This document shows, in pieces, positions 39,220-47,498 of a stretch of 64,000 bases of DNA. The position numbers and the translations under genes were made by a program. The notes under the pieces were generated by a model. It was given only the letters and a program-made list of their open reading frames with translations, was not told the origin of the DNA and searched no databases. Origin of the DNA: JAEUJM01 sp964635055 (GTDB lineage Bacteria > Actinomycetota > Acidimicrobiia > Acidimicrobiales > DATDAH01). The stretch covers positions 1-64,000 of the forward strand of contig CAZWMT010000013.1 in NCBI GenBank assembly GCA_964635055.1, written 5' to 3'. Each line of letters opens with the position of its first letter. The stretch's first letter is position 1.

Positions 39220-40851
39220 ATGGCTGTCGACGCGAGCGCTGCGGCGCCGAAGTCCGACACGGAACGCCTGCACGAGCTGGGCTATGCCCAAGAGCTCGGA
39301 CGCAAGATGCAGGGCTTTTCCAACATGGCGGTCTCGTTCTCGATCATCTCGATCCTGGCGGGCTGCCTCACCGTCTACTACCTGGCGCTGTACGCCGGCG
39401 CCGGGCCGTCGATCGCCTACGGCTGGCCGATCGTGGTCGTGGGCTCACTCCTCGTCGCGATGTCGATGGGCGAGGTGTGCTCGCACTTCCCCACCGCGGG
39501 CGGCCTCTACTACTGGTCGGCCAAGCTGGCCAAGCGCAACGCACCGTTCTGGTCCTGGACCACCGGCTGGTTCAACCTGATCGGCCAGGTCGCGGTCACC
39601 GCCAGCGTGGACTTCGCCCTGGCCAACTTCTTCGGCGGGTTCCTCAGCCTGGTCTCGGACTTCGAGCCGACGAAGTACTCGATCCTCGCGATCTACGGCA
39701 TGTTCCTGGTGATCCACGGCGTGCTGAACAGCCTCGGCATCCGCATCATCGCGTTCATCAACGACCTCAGCGTGTGGTGGCACCTGGGCGGCGTGGCGGT
39801 GTTCCTCGCCTTCCTCGTGGTTCTTCCGGACGAGCACGCCTCGGCCAGCTTCGTGTTCAGCGAGTTCCAGAACAACACCGGGTTCAACGGCCGCTTCTCG
39901 GGCATCTACGTGTTCGGCATCGGCATGTTGATGGCGCAGTACACGATCACCGGGTTCGACGCCTCGGCTCACATGAGCGAGGAGACCGAGAACGCCGCGA
40001 TCGCCGGGCCCAAGGGCATGGTGACGTCGGTGTGGCTGTCGGGCATCGCCGGTTACATCCTGTTGCTGGCCCTGACCTTCGCCATCGCGCCGGAGTTCGC
40101 GTTCCTCGATGCAGCCGCGGGCCTGATCACGGCGCCGATCCCGATCATCGTCGACGCCATCGGAGCCGATGGGGCCAAACTGCTCGTGGGAATCGCCTGC
40201 GTGGCCCAGTTCTTCTGCGGCAACGCCTGCCTCACCGCCAACTCCCGGATGGTCTACGCCTTCTCCCGGGACGGTGCGGTTCCCGGTCACAAGCTGTGGC
40301 ACCGGATCAACCCCCGCACCAGGACGCCCACGAACTCGATCTGGTTCTGCGTGGTCCTCGCGTTCCTCGCCGGTGTGCCGTCGCTCCGCGAGGCAGGGGG
40401 CTTCCCTGCCACGTTCTTCGCCATCGTGTCCCTGGGCGTCATCGGTCTGTACATCTCCTACATCATCCCGGTGTTCCTGCGCCTCCGGCAGGGTGACGAC
40501 TTCGAGAAGGGGCCGTGGAACCTGGGGCGGTGGAGCTACATCGTCGGCTGGTCCGCGGTGGTCTGGGTCGTCCTCATCTCGATCCTGTTCCTGGTCCCGC
40601 AGTTCAGCCCCATCACCTGGGCCAGCTTCAACTACACGCCGGTGGCCCTGCTGGTGCTCATGGTCTTCGTGTTCGCCTATTGGGGCCTGTCCGGCCGCAA
40701 GTGGTTCACGGGCCCGCAGATCATGGGCACACCGGAGGAGCTCGCCGCCCTCGAGGCCGAGCTGGAGGCGGTCGCCGCCGGCAAGGCACCGGTGTCCGAG
40801 TTCATCGCCATGGAGGACAAGATGGAGCGTCGTCCGGACGAGCGGGAGTAG
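39220..40851 (+). CDS. APC-superfamily amino acid/choline permease
   Basis: A 543-residue transporter of the APC superfamily, amino acid/choline transporter (ACT) branch, with about 12 helices. The hallmark stretch is TGFDASAHMSEETENAAIAGPKGMV (about 247-271), typical of ACT-family amine and GABA permeases; early segments GFSNMAVSFSIISILAGCL and GGLYYWSAKLA follow the consensus. Length fits the family (510-560). The start ATG 39220 follows a run of seven G. A choline-kinase-like gene and a dimethylglycine-dehydrogenase-like gene follow, suggesting import of choline, betaine derivatives or another amine. A strong hairpin (40868-40901) separates it from the kinase gene. Confidence 0.92.
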   Translation: MAVDASAAAPKSDTERLHELGYAQELGRKMQGFSNMAVSFSIISILAGCLTVYYLALYAGAGPSIAYGWPIVVVGSLLVAMSMGEVCSHFPTAGGLYYWSAKLAKRNAPFWSWTTGWFNLIGQVAVTASVDFALANFFGGFLSLVSDFEPTKYSILAIYGMFLVIHGVLNSLGIRIIAFINDLSVWWHLGGVAVFLAFLVVLPDEHASASFVFSEFQNNTGFNGRFSGIYVFGIGMLMAQYTITGFDASAHMSEETENAAIAGPKGMVTSVWLSGIAGYILLLALTFAIAPEFAFLDAAAGLITAPIPIIVDAIGADGAKLLVGIACVAQFFCGNACLTANSRMVYAFSRDGAVPGHKLWHRINPRTRTPTNSIWFCVVLAFLAGVPSLREAGGFPATFFAIVSLGVIGLYISYIIPVFLRLRQGDDFEKGPWNLGRWSYIVGWSAVVWVVLISILFLVPQFSPITWASFNYTPVALLVLMVFVFAYWGLSGRKWFTGPQIMGTPEELAALEAELEAVAAGKAPVSEFIAMEDKMERRPDERE

Positions 40852-40867
40852 CCCAGCAGCACGTCGA

Positions 40868-40901
40868 CCGGGGGTGGGGCCGCCATCGACCCCGCCCCCG
40901 G
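40868..40901 (+). terminator. GC-rich hairpin after the APC permease
   Basis: CCGGGGGTGGGG (40868-40879) pairs with CCCCGCCCCCGG (40890-40901), 11 of 12 positions plus one G-T, around a 10-nt loop, 16 bp after the stop. No T-tract follows. It could lower, rather than abolish, readthrough into the kinase gene. Confidence 0.5.
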
Positions 40902-40923
40902 CTCGCGCTCCGGGCGAACCGAC

Positions 40924-41880
40924 ATGGAACCCGACGATCAGCCACCGGAAGCGGTGGTCGCGCTGGCCGAGCGCGTGCCGGCCTGGCGGGGGAGGCCCCG
41001 GCGGCTCGACGCACTCGACGGTGGCATCACCAACCACAACTGGCTGGTCACCGTCTCCGGCGACCGCGGCGCCGATCGCTTCGTCCTGCGCTCCCCCGGC
41101 CGGAACTCCGAACTGTTGGGCATCGATCGCGGCCACGAGCGCGAGGCCACCGAGCGGGCCGCCGACCTCGGCGTGGGACCCGCGGTGGTGGCCTTCATCG
41201 AGCCCGAGGGAGCGTTGGTGACCACGTTCGTCCCCGATGCCGCCACCCTGTCCCCGACGGACCTGCGCGATCCTGACGTGCTCGCCGCGGTGACGGACCT
41301 CATCCGGCGCTACCACGAGTCAGCGCCGATCGCGGGCCGCTTCGACTGGTTCGACGTGCCGCGTGCCTACGGGGCCGCCGCGCGTGCGCGCGGCATCGCC
41401 CTACCCGCCGCCTTCGACGCCGCCCTCGACCGGGCCCGAGAGGTGCAGCGGGCGTTCGGCATCGACGCGGACCCGCTGGTTCCCGCGCACAACGATCTGC
41501 TCGGCGCCAACTTCCTCCGCGCCCACGACGGCCGGGTGTGGCTGATCGACTGGGAGTATGCGGGGATGAACGACCGCTACTTCGACCTCGGCAACCTCGC
41601 CGTGAACAACCAATTCGACGACGACGGCGACGAGGCCCTCGTCGAGGCCTACTTCGGTGAGGTCACCATGGGCCGCGTGGCCCGCCTCCGGCTCATGAAG
41701 GTGATGAGCGACTTCCGCGAGGCCATGTGGGGCGTCGTGCAGATCGGCACCGAGGCCCTCGACGTGAACTACCGCGAGTACGCGGACGCCCACTTCGAGC
41801 GCCTGTTGGCCAACGCCACGAGCCACCGGTGGCCACGGCTGCTGGTCGAGGCCGCCGCGGGGAGCGGTCTGCGTGGCTGA
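40924..41880 (+). CDS. Phosphotransferase of the choline/ethanolamine kinase type
   Basis: A 318-residue aminoglycoside-phosphotransferase-fold protein closest by eye to choline/ethanolamine kinases. Brenner's motif is VPAHNDLLGANFL with His189, Asn190 and Asp191, and the choline-kinase motif is WLIDWEYAGMNDRYFDLGN with Asp209 and Glu211; the N-terminal GGITNHNW matches the GGLSNML-like ATP-loop of ChoK. It would phosphorylate an amino-alcohol or a small hydroxylated amine. Its 3' end overlaps the start of the FAD/GcvT gene by 8 bp (GTGGCTGA), so both are translated together. The ATG at 40924 lacks a strong ribosome site. Confidence 0.88.
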   Translation: MEPDDQPPEAVVALAERVPAWRGRPRRLDALDGGITNHNWLVTVSGDRGADRFVLRSPGRNSELLGIDRGHEREATERAADLGVGPAVVAFIEPEGALVTTFVPDAATLSPTDLRDPDVLAAVTDLIRRYHESAPIAGRFDWFDVPRAYGAAARARGIALPAAFDAALDRAREVQRAFGIDADPLVPAHNDLLGANFLRAHDGRVWLIDWEYAGMNDRYFDLGNLAVNNQFDDDGDEALVEAYFGEVTMGRVARLRLMKVMSDFREAMWGVVQIGTEALDVNYREYADAHFERLLANATSHRWPRLLVEAAAGSGLRG

Positions 41881-44335
41881 CGTGGTCGACCAGGTACGAC
41901 GTGCGCAGGTCGTCGTCATCGGGGGCGGTGTGGCCGGCGCCTCGATCGCGTACCACCTGGCGGAGGCCGGCTGCACCGACGTCGTGCTGGTCGAGCGGGC
42001 CGAGCTGACCAGCGGCAGCACCTTCCACTCGGCCGGCCTGGTGGGACAGTTGCGGGGCTCGCAGCCGCTCACCCGCATGATGATGCACAGTGTCGACCTC
42101 TACCGCCGGCTCGAGGCCGAGGCGGCGCAGACGGGGCGGTCGCTGGGCTGGCGCGAGGTCGGCTCGTTGCGGCTGGCGGCCACCCCCGAACGCCTCGAGG
42201 AGCTCCGCCGCCAGCACGGGTGGGCCAAGACCTTCGGGTTGCCGATGGAGCTGGTGGGCCAGGCCGAGGCTCACGACCTGTTCCCACTGATGGACGTCGA
42301 AGGGGTGCTGGGCGCGGCCTGGCTGCCCACCGACGGCTACCTCGATCCGAGCGGGCTCACCCACGCCCTGGTCGGCTCGGCCAAGGCGAAGGGGGTGCGG
42401 GTGCAGGCAGGGACCCGCGTCACCGACCTCACGATCACCGCCGGGCGCATCACTGCGGTGGTCACCGACCATGGCACGATCGAGGCCGAGTCGGTCGTTG
42501 CCGCCTGCGGCATGTACACGCCGCAGGTGGCGGCGCTGGCCGGCGTCAACGTGCCCATCATCCCCATGGCCCACCAGTACCTCATCACCAAGTCCGTGCC
42601 CGGCGTCACCGACGACCTGCCGCAGCTGCGCGACCCCGACAACCTGGTGTACTTCCGGCGCGAGGGCTCGGGCCTCGTGCTCGGCGGCTACGAGCGCGAC
42701 CCCGCCCCGTGGTCGGTCGACGGCGTGCCCCAGGACTTCAACAACAAGCTGCTGGCCGAGGACTGGGAGCGGTTCACCCCGCTCATGGCCAACGCCTGCC
42801 GGCGCGTGCCTGCGGTCGAGGACGCCGACATCGTGCAGCTGCTGAACGGCCCGGAGGGCTTCACGCCCGACAACGAGTTCGTGCTCGGCGAGAGCGAGGT
42901 GGCGGGGTTCTACGTGGCCGCCGGCTTCTGCGCCCACGGCATCGCCGGTGCGGGTGGGGTGGGGAGGGTCATCGCCGAGTGGATCCTCGAGGGCGAGCCC
43001 ACCTTCGACACGTGGAAGATGGACATCCGGCGGTTCGGCGCGCAGTACCGCAGTCGGGCCTACACGCTGGCCCGCACGGTCGAGGTCTACGCCACCTACT
43101 ACGACATCCACTACCCCAACGAGGAGCGGCGGGCCGGGCGACCCCTCCGGCGCTCACCCGCGTACCCGGCGCTCGTCGCGTTGGGGTGCGAGTTCGGTGA
43201 GAAGAGCAGCTGGGAGCGGCCCAACTGGTTCTCGGTGAACGAGGCCGCCGGCGACCCGGCCACCCGTCCGGTCGGGTGGGCGGGCGAGCACTGGAGCCCG
43301 GCCATCGGCGCCGAGGCGCTGGCGTGTCGCGACACCGCCGCCCTCTTCGACGAGACCAGCTTCTCGAAGATGGAGCTGTCGGGGCCGGGCACGGTGGCCT
43401 TCCTCGACCGGGTGTGCGCCAACGACATCGACCGCCCGCTGGGCTCGGTCATCTACACCCAGTTGACCAACGACCGGGGCGGCATCGAGTGCGACCTCAC
43501 CGCCACCCGCCTCGGCCGTGACCGCTACCTGTTGGTGACGGGCACCGCCTTCGGCAACCACGACCTGGGCTGGATCCGCAAGCAGCAGCAGCGTCTGCCG
43601 GAAGGCGAGCAGGTCGACGCCCGCGACGTCACCTCGGCGTGGGCCTGCTTCGGCCTGTGGGGCCCCGCCGCCCGCGCGATCCTCCAGCCCCTCACCCGCG
43701 CGCCACTGGCCGACCCGGCCTTCCCGTACCTGACCGCGCAGCAGGTCACCGTCGGCTCGGTGCCGGTGCTCGCCCTCAGGGTGACGTTCGTGGGCGAGCT
43801 CGGTTGGGAGCTCTACTGCCCCACCGAGTACGGCGCGGCCCTGTGGGACACCGTCTGGGAGGCGGGGGCCGCCCACGGCCTGGTGGCCGGCGGCTACCGG
43901 GCCATCGACTCGCTGCGCGTCGAGAAGGGCTATCGGGTGTGGGGCCTCGACATCACCCCCGAGGACAACCCGTTCGAGGCCGGCCTGGGCTTCGCCGTCG
44001 CGCTGGGCAAGGAGGCGGCGTTCACCGGCCGCGAGGCGCTCCGGGCGATCGAGGCCCGCGGCGTCGACCGTCGGTTGCGCACCCTGGTGCTGGACGACCC
44101 GCTCGCCGTGCCTCTCGGCTCCGAACCCGTCCGCGTCGATGGCGACATCGTGGGCCGGGTCACGAGCGGCAACCAGGGGTTCCGCACGGGCACGGCCCTG
44201 GCCTTCGCCTACCTGCCGGCCGACCGAGCCGAGCTGGGCCGCGCCGTCGAGGTCGAGGTCTTCGGCGAGTGGATCCCCGCGACGGTGGTCGCCCCCTCCG
44301 TGTACGACCCACGGGGCGCCCGCATCCGGGCCTGA
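41873..44335 (+). CDS. Dimethylglycine/sarcosine dehydrogenase-like FAD-GcvT fusion
   Basis: An 820-residue two-part enzyme: residues 1-~375 are a DAO-type flavin oxidoreductase and ~430-820 a tetrahydrofolate-binding GcvT aminomethyltransferase domain. The FAD motif is VVVIGGGVAGASIAYHL; in GSTFHSAGLVGQLRG the His52 aligns with the histidine covalently linked to FAD in dimethylglycine dehydrogenase. The GcvT part shows MELSGPGTVAFLDRVCAND, GLWGPAARAIL, VTFVGELGWELYCP, GYRAIDSLRVEKGYRVWGLDI and the C-terminal lobe. It would demethylate an N-methyl amine and pass the one-carbon unit to folate. The GTG start overlaps the kinase gene. Exact substrate is unknown. Confidence 0.93.
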   Translation: MADVVDQVRRAQVVVIGGGVAGASIAYHLAEAGCTDVVLVERAELTSGSTFHSAGLVGQLRGSQPLTRMMMHSVDLYRRLEAEAAQTGRSLGWREVGSLRLAATPERLEELRRQHGWAKTFGLPMELVGQAEAHDLFPLMDVEGVLGAAWLPTDGYLDPSGLTHALVGSAKAKGVRVQAGTRVTDLTITAGRITAVVTDHGTIEAESVVAACGMYTPQVAALAGVNVPIIPMAHQYLITKSVPGVTDDLPQLRDPDNLVYFRREGSGLVLGGYERDPAPWSVDGVPQDFNNKLLAEDWERFTPLMANACRRVPAVEDADIVQLLNGPEGFTPDNEFVLGESEVAGFYVAAGFCAHGIAGAGGVGRVIAEWILEGEPTFDTWKMDIRRFGAQYRSRAYTLARTVEVYATYYDIHYPNEERRAGRPLRRSPAYPALVALGCEFGEKSSWERPNWFSVNEAAGDPATRPVGWAGEHWSPAIGAEALACRDTAALFDETSFSKMELSGPGTVAFLDRVCANDIDRPLGSVIYTQLTNDRGGIECDLTATRLGRDRYLLVTGTAFGNHDLGWIRKQQQRLPEGEQVDARDVTSAWACFGLWGPAARAILQPLTRAPLADPAFPYLTAQQVTVGSVPVLALRVTFVGELGWELYCPTEYGAALWDTVWEAGAAHGLVAGGYRAIDSLRVEKGYRVWGLDITPEDNPFEAGLGFAVALGKEAAFTGREALRAIEARGVDRRLRTLVLDDPLAVPLGSEPVRVDGDIVGRVTSGNQGFRTGTALAFAYLPADRAELGRAVEVEVFGEWIPATVVAPSVYDPRGARIRA

Positions 44336-44378
44336 GCGACCTGATCGGACGCAACTGCAGGTCCCGGCACCCACCGTT

Positions 44379-44422
44379 CTGGCTCCCGATTCGACCGCTA
44401 TCGCGGTCGAATCGGGAGCCAG
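44379..44422. terminator. Perfect 20-bp palindrome between convergent genes
   Basis: CTGGCTCCCGATTCGACCGC (44379-44398) and its exact reverse complement (44403-44422) flank the loop TATC. It lies between the FAD/GcvT gene end (44335) and the PepSY gene end (44488). No T-tract follows on either side. Outer bases CGTTCTGG match those of the palindrome at 5346-5397. Confidence 0.7.
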
Positions 44423-44487
44423 TTCCCCCTTGGGTCGAGCGGATCACGTCGGCGCCGTTGGGTCAGCACCGAGTCCGCCGCGGCCGG

Positions 44488-44817
44488 TCAGTCGCCGGCC
44501 TCGTTGCCGTCGGCGGCCTCGGAGTCGCCTTCGATGACCACCACGCCGTAGTGGTCGTCGAGGCGCACGTCGACGGTGGTGCCGTCGGGCCGGGTCACCT
44601 CGACCTCCCAGGTGGCCCCGTTCTCCGAGTCCCGCTCAACCGAGTTGGCCTCGCCACCGTTGGTGGCCTCGAGGGCCGCCGCGGTGGCCCGATCGGCGTC
44701 GGGCCCGGTGACCGTGCCTTCGCCCCCGTCACCGCCACCCGCCAGCGCGACGGCACCTCCGGTCACACCGACCACGAGCATGACGCCGGCACCTGCTGCG
44801 ATGAGCTTCCTGCGCAT
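44488..44817 (-). CDS. Small exported PepSY-domain protein
   Basis: A 109-residue protein with an N-terminal hydrophobic signal or anchor (MRRKLIAAGAGVMLVVGVTGGAVALAG) followed by a Gly/acidic linker and a single PepSY domain (RATAAALEATNGGEANSVERD, then TWEVEVTRPDGTTVDVRLDDHYGVVVIEGD). PepSY domains inhibit proteases or sit in envelope proteins. The start ATG 44817 has GGAGAGGAG upstream. A TATCGT at 44886-44881 (minus) may be its -10. It is convergent with the FAD/GcvT gene; the region to the next gene (44818-45115) shows nothing else I can support. Confidence 0.82.
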   Translation of the reverse strand: MRRKLIAAGAGVMLVVGVTGGAVALAGGGDGGEGTVTGPDADRATAAALEATNGGEANSVERDSENGATWEVEVTRPDGTTVDVRLDDHYGVVVIEGDSEAADGNEAGD

Positions 44818-45115
44818 CTCGATCTCCTCTCCGGCCCGTCGGGCCGCTCGATCGGGATCTGTCGATCCCCTGCCTCGCGCACGATACGACCACGGCCCTG
44901 AACGTGACCTGACTCGACCGGCCGCTGCTGCGGTCCGCGCGCACCGGCATCGCCCGGTTGGATGAGACGATCGACCATCCCCTCGCGATCGCACGGGAGG
45001 AAGCACCAGACCGAGGCCCGCTGGGGCGCCGCTGGACGCGGACCGTCTCCGGAACCGGGGTGAACGGGCGTCGCCGGAGCCATCCCGGTCGTGCACCCGG
45101 AACACGTCAGAGCGC

Positions 45116-45646
45116 TCAGACCTCGCTGGGCGGCTGCAACGCGCTGATCGCCCCCGCCCGGTGGCGCCCGTACTCCTCGTGCGCCGCCTCGGCGGCGGGC
45201 CGGTCGTTGGCGATCAGCGCGGCGCGGGTGGCCGTGGCGGTCTCGCGCATGCCGGCCAGCATCGCGGCCACGTCGGGGTTGGGACAGGCTGCGGCAGCGT
45301 TGGCCATGGCTCGGTCGAGCTCGGCGTCGATGGCAGGGTCGGCCCCCGGCACCAGCGCCGGCAGCGTGCCCTCGTGGGCGTCGAGCCACTGATCGACGTC
45401 GTGGCCGTGGGTGCTCTGCCACGCCAGCAGGTCGGTGGGCGCAGCGCCCTGGTCGGCGCCCGCCACGCCCGGTTCCGCCGTCGCCCCTGGCGGCGCCCCG
45501 TCGGGGGCCGGGGCCTCGTCTCGACCACGACGCCGCGCCCGGCGCACGGCGACCGAGACCACGATGATCAGCACGCACGCAGCGATGATGGCGAGCGGCA
45601 CCACCACCCCTCCGGTGTCGCTCAGGTCGATCGCCGGCATCGTCAT
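45116..45646 (-). CDS. Single-pass membrane protein of unknown function
   Basis: A 176-residue protein with one membrane helix (VVVPLAIIAACVLIIVVSVAV, residues ~14-34), a basic RRARRRGRDE stop-transfer stretch, a Pro/Ala-rich linker and a helical C-terminal part (residues ~70-175) with His81, His83 and scattered acidic residues (DLLAWQSTHGHDVDQWLDAHEGTLPAL). The ATG at 45646 overlaps the stop of the thiolase-like gene (ATGA), so it is the third gene of that operon. I do not recognise the C-terminal domain. The coupling to a thiolase/DUF35 pair hints at a membrane-linked role in the same pathway, which is guesswork. Confidence 0.65.
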   Translation of the reverse strand: MTMPAIDLSDTGGVVVPLAIIAACVLIIVVSVAVRRARRRGRDEAPAPDGAPPGATAEPGVAGADQGAAPTDLLAWQSTHGHDVDQWLDAHEGTLPALVPGADPAIDAELDRAMANAAAACPNPDVAAMLAGMRETATATRAALIANDRPAAEAAHEEYGRHRAGAISALQPPSEV

Positions 45647-46842
45647 CGTCCCTTCGTGAGCAGCAGGCAGCCGCCCAGCGGGCCGCCGCCCGCCGCGGCG
45701 ACCGCGACCTCGGGGGTGCCACCGACCTGGCGGTCGCCGGCCTCGCCCCACAGCTGGAGACAAGCCTCGTGGAGGAAGCCGTAGCCGTGCAACCGCCCGG
45801 CGGACAGTTGACCGCCGTGCGTGTTCAGCGGCAACGACCCCTCGAGGGCGATGCGCTCGCCACCGTCGACGAAGGCACCGCCTTCCCCTCGCCCGCAGAA
45901 GCCGAGTGCCTCCAGCCAGCAGAGGGTGATGAAGCTGAACCCGTCGTAGCACTCGGCGAGGTCGACATCGGCCGCGGTCAGGTCCGTGCGCCGCCACATC
46001 ATCGCCGCGGCATCGCGCAGCGCCATCGTGGTGAGGTCGTCCCACTGGTCCCAGGAAGGGCGACCGTGGATCGCCGTGCCCACCGACGCCACACCCACGG
46101 GGGGTCGGCGAAGGTCGGGCGCGGTGTCGGGCGCCGAGACGACGACCACCGTGCTGCCGTCGGCGGGCACGTCGCAGTCGTACAGGCACAGCGGCGACGA
46201 GATCATGCGCGCCGCCAGGTAGTCGTCGAGGGTCATCGGGTCGCGGTAGATGGCCTGGGGGTTGAGGCCGGCGTTGCGGCGGGCGTTGAGCGCGATCCAG
46301 GCCAGCTGCTCGCGCGTCGTGCCGAACTCGTGGAAGTGGCGCTGGGCCATCATGGCGATCCAGTTGACCGCCGACGGCGCCCCGAACGGCAACGACCACT
46401 GCATGAAGCTCCCTACCCGGAACGAGGCCGCGCCGCTCTCGGCGGCGCCGATGCCCGGCATCACCGCCGAGCGACCCTTCCGGCCCTGGGCGGTGGCCTC
46501 CCACACCGTGCGGAAGCACACGACGTGGCGGGCCAGGCCGCAGGCCACCGCCATGCACGCGTTGATCACCGAGCCCAGCTGGCCGGGCGCCTCGAGCCCG
46601 CCGGCGAACCAGTTCAGGTCGAGGCGGAGGGCGTCCTGCAACTCGCTCACGCCCACCCCCGAGAAGCCGGGTGGTGTGTCCATGTTGCCCGGGTAGGTGG
46701 CGATGCCGTCGATGTCGGCGAGGCTGAGCCCCGCGTCGGCGACCGCGGCCAGGGTGGCGTCGACGGTGAGGTCGAGCGGGTCCCGGTCGATGCGCCGGCC
46801 CACCTGCGACTGGCCCACCCCGGAGATGACGGCATCCATCAC
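45643..46842 (-). CDS. Thiolase-fold protein lacking the nucleophilic Cys (third operon copy)
   Basis: A 399-residue thiolase-superfamily protein of the SCP2/Ltp type. It contains DLAECYDGFSFITLCWLEALG and the C-terminal LPLNTHGGQLSAGRLHGYGFLHEACLQ, the latter characteristic of the Ltp2-like group. The nucleophile position reads WFAGGLEAPGQLGSVINA with no Cys at the usual place, so an aldolase role (retro-aldol cleavage of a hydroxyacyl-CoA) is more likely than thiolysis. A DUF35 partner gene ends 7 bp upstream. The ATG at 46842 (MMD) has a CGTGATGGATG-like context; either Met could start. The following membrane gene overlaps its stop. Confidence 0.85.
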   Translation of the reverse strand: MMDAVISGVGQSQVGRRIDRDPLDLTVDATLAAVADAGLSLADIDGIATYPGNMDTPPGFSGVGVSELQDALRLDLNWFAGGLEAPGQLGSVINACMAVACGLARHVVCFRTVWEATAQGRKGRSAVMPGIGAAESGAASFRVGSFMQWSLPFGAPSAVNWIAMMAQRHFHEFGTTREQLAWIALNARRNAGLNPQAIYRDPMTLDDYLAARMISSPLCLYDCDVPADGSTVVVVSAPDTAPDLRRPPVGVASVGTAIHGRPSWDQWDDLTTMALRDAAAMMWRRTDLTAADVDLAECYDGFSFITLCWLEALGFCGRGEGGAFVDGGERIALEGSLPLNTHGGQLSAGRLHGYGFLHEACLQLWGEAGDRQVGGTPEVAVAAAGGGPLGGCLLLTKGR

Positions 46843-46849
46843 GGCTCGC

Positions 46850-47296
46850 TCAACTCGGTCCGCCCGTGGGCGCGCCAGGCTCGACCGGCTCGACCGGCTC
46901 GAAGAACGGGAGCCACACGTCGTCGTACTGCTCGAACACCACCCGAACCGGCATGCCGATGCGGACGTCGCCGGGTTCGCAGTTGACGAGGTTGGTGGTG
47001 AGCCGGAGGCCGCGCTGCTCGGGGAGCTCGACGATGGCGACCACGTACGGCGGGTCGAGGCCCGGGTACCACGACTGGTGGTTCACGGTGAAGGTGTGCA
47101 CGGTGGCGTGCCCCGAGGCGTCGTCGGGGGCCAGGTGCTTCCCCAGGCACTCGGGGCAGATGGGCCCGGGCGGGTGCAGCCAGTACCCGCAGTCGCGGCA
47201 GCGGACGAATCGCAGCGCGCCGTCGGCACCGCCGGTCCAGAACGGCTCGGTCTGCGGCGTCAACCGCGGCAGCAACCGGAACGGTTGGCCGCTCAT
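46850..47296 (-). CDS. DUF35 OB-fold protein with intact zinc ribbon
   Basis: A 148-residue acyl-CoA-binding partner protein. The zinc ribbon has Cys33, Cys36, Cys47 and Cys50 (VRCRDCGYWLHPPGPICPEC), complete unlike the two copies at 12771 and 13375. The OB-fold follows (HATVHTFTVNHQSWYPGLDPPYVVAIVEL, MPVRVVFEQYDDVWLPFF). The thiolase-like gene comes 7 bp later on the same strand. The ATG 47296 overlaps the stop of a short upstream frame (ATGA), which begins in a leaderless context. Together they look like one Ltp2/ChsH2-style aldolase complex. Confidence 0.9.
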   Translation of the reverse strand: MSGQPFRLLPRLTPQTEPFWTGGADGALRFVRCRDCGYWLHPPGPICPECLGKHLAPDDASGHATVHTFTVNHQSWYPGLDPPYVVAIVELPEQRGLRLTTNLVNCEPGDVRIGMPVRVVFEQYDDVWLPFFEPVEPVEPGAPTGGPS

Positions 47297-47361
47297 CGCC
47301 CGTCCTGCATCGCGGCCTCGATACCAGCGTCGGGATCGCCGACATGGGGCCCCGTGCTCAT
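47293..47361 (-). CDS. Leaderless 22-codon upstream ORF coupled to DUF35
   Basis: ATG 47361 stands 7 nt after TATGGT on the minus strand (47374-47369) and opens a frame of 22 codons (MSTGPHVGDPDAGIEAAMQD then GR) whose TGA overlaps the DUF35 ATG. A leaderless mRNA would start here, and ribosomes would reinitiate at DUF35. Function as peptide unlikely; a coupling or attenuation role is inference. Confidence 0.4.
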   Translation of the reverse strand: MSTGPHVGDPDAGIEAAMQDGR

Positions 47362-47368
47362 GCCCGTC

Positions 47369-47374
47369 ACCATA
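47369..47374 (-). promoter_or_regulatory. -10 hexamer of the DUF35/thiolase operon
   Basis: TATGGT on the minus strand ends 7 nt before ATG 47361 of the short upstream frame. Confidence 0.45.
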
Positions 47375-47498
47375 GGGGACCGACGATCCTTGGGCGGGCG
47401 GACCGGGCTTGCCCTCGTCCGCTCACTCTTCGTGCTCTTTTCGACTACAGTCCGTGGTCGAGAGAGTGCAGAAGTCCCCGGCGAGAATCGAGCACGAC

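Noticed and set aside
44818..45115. A gene in the 300-bp gap before the PepSY gene
   Set aside because: The open frames there are Arg/Ser/Pro-rich extensions without start signals; only a possible TATCGT promoter box at 44886-44881 is supportable.
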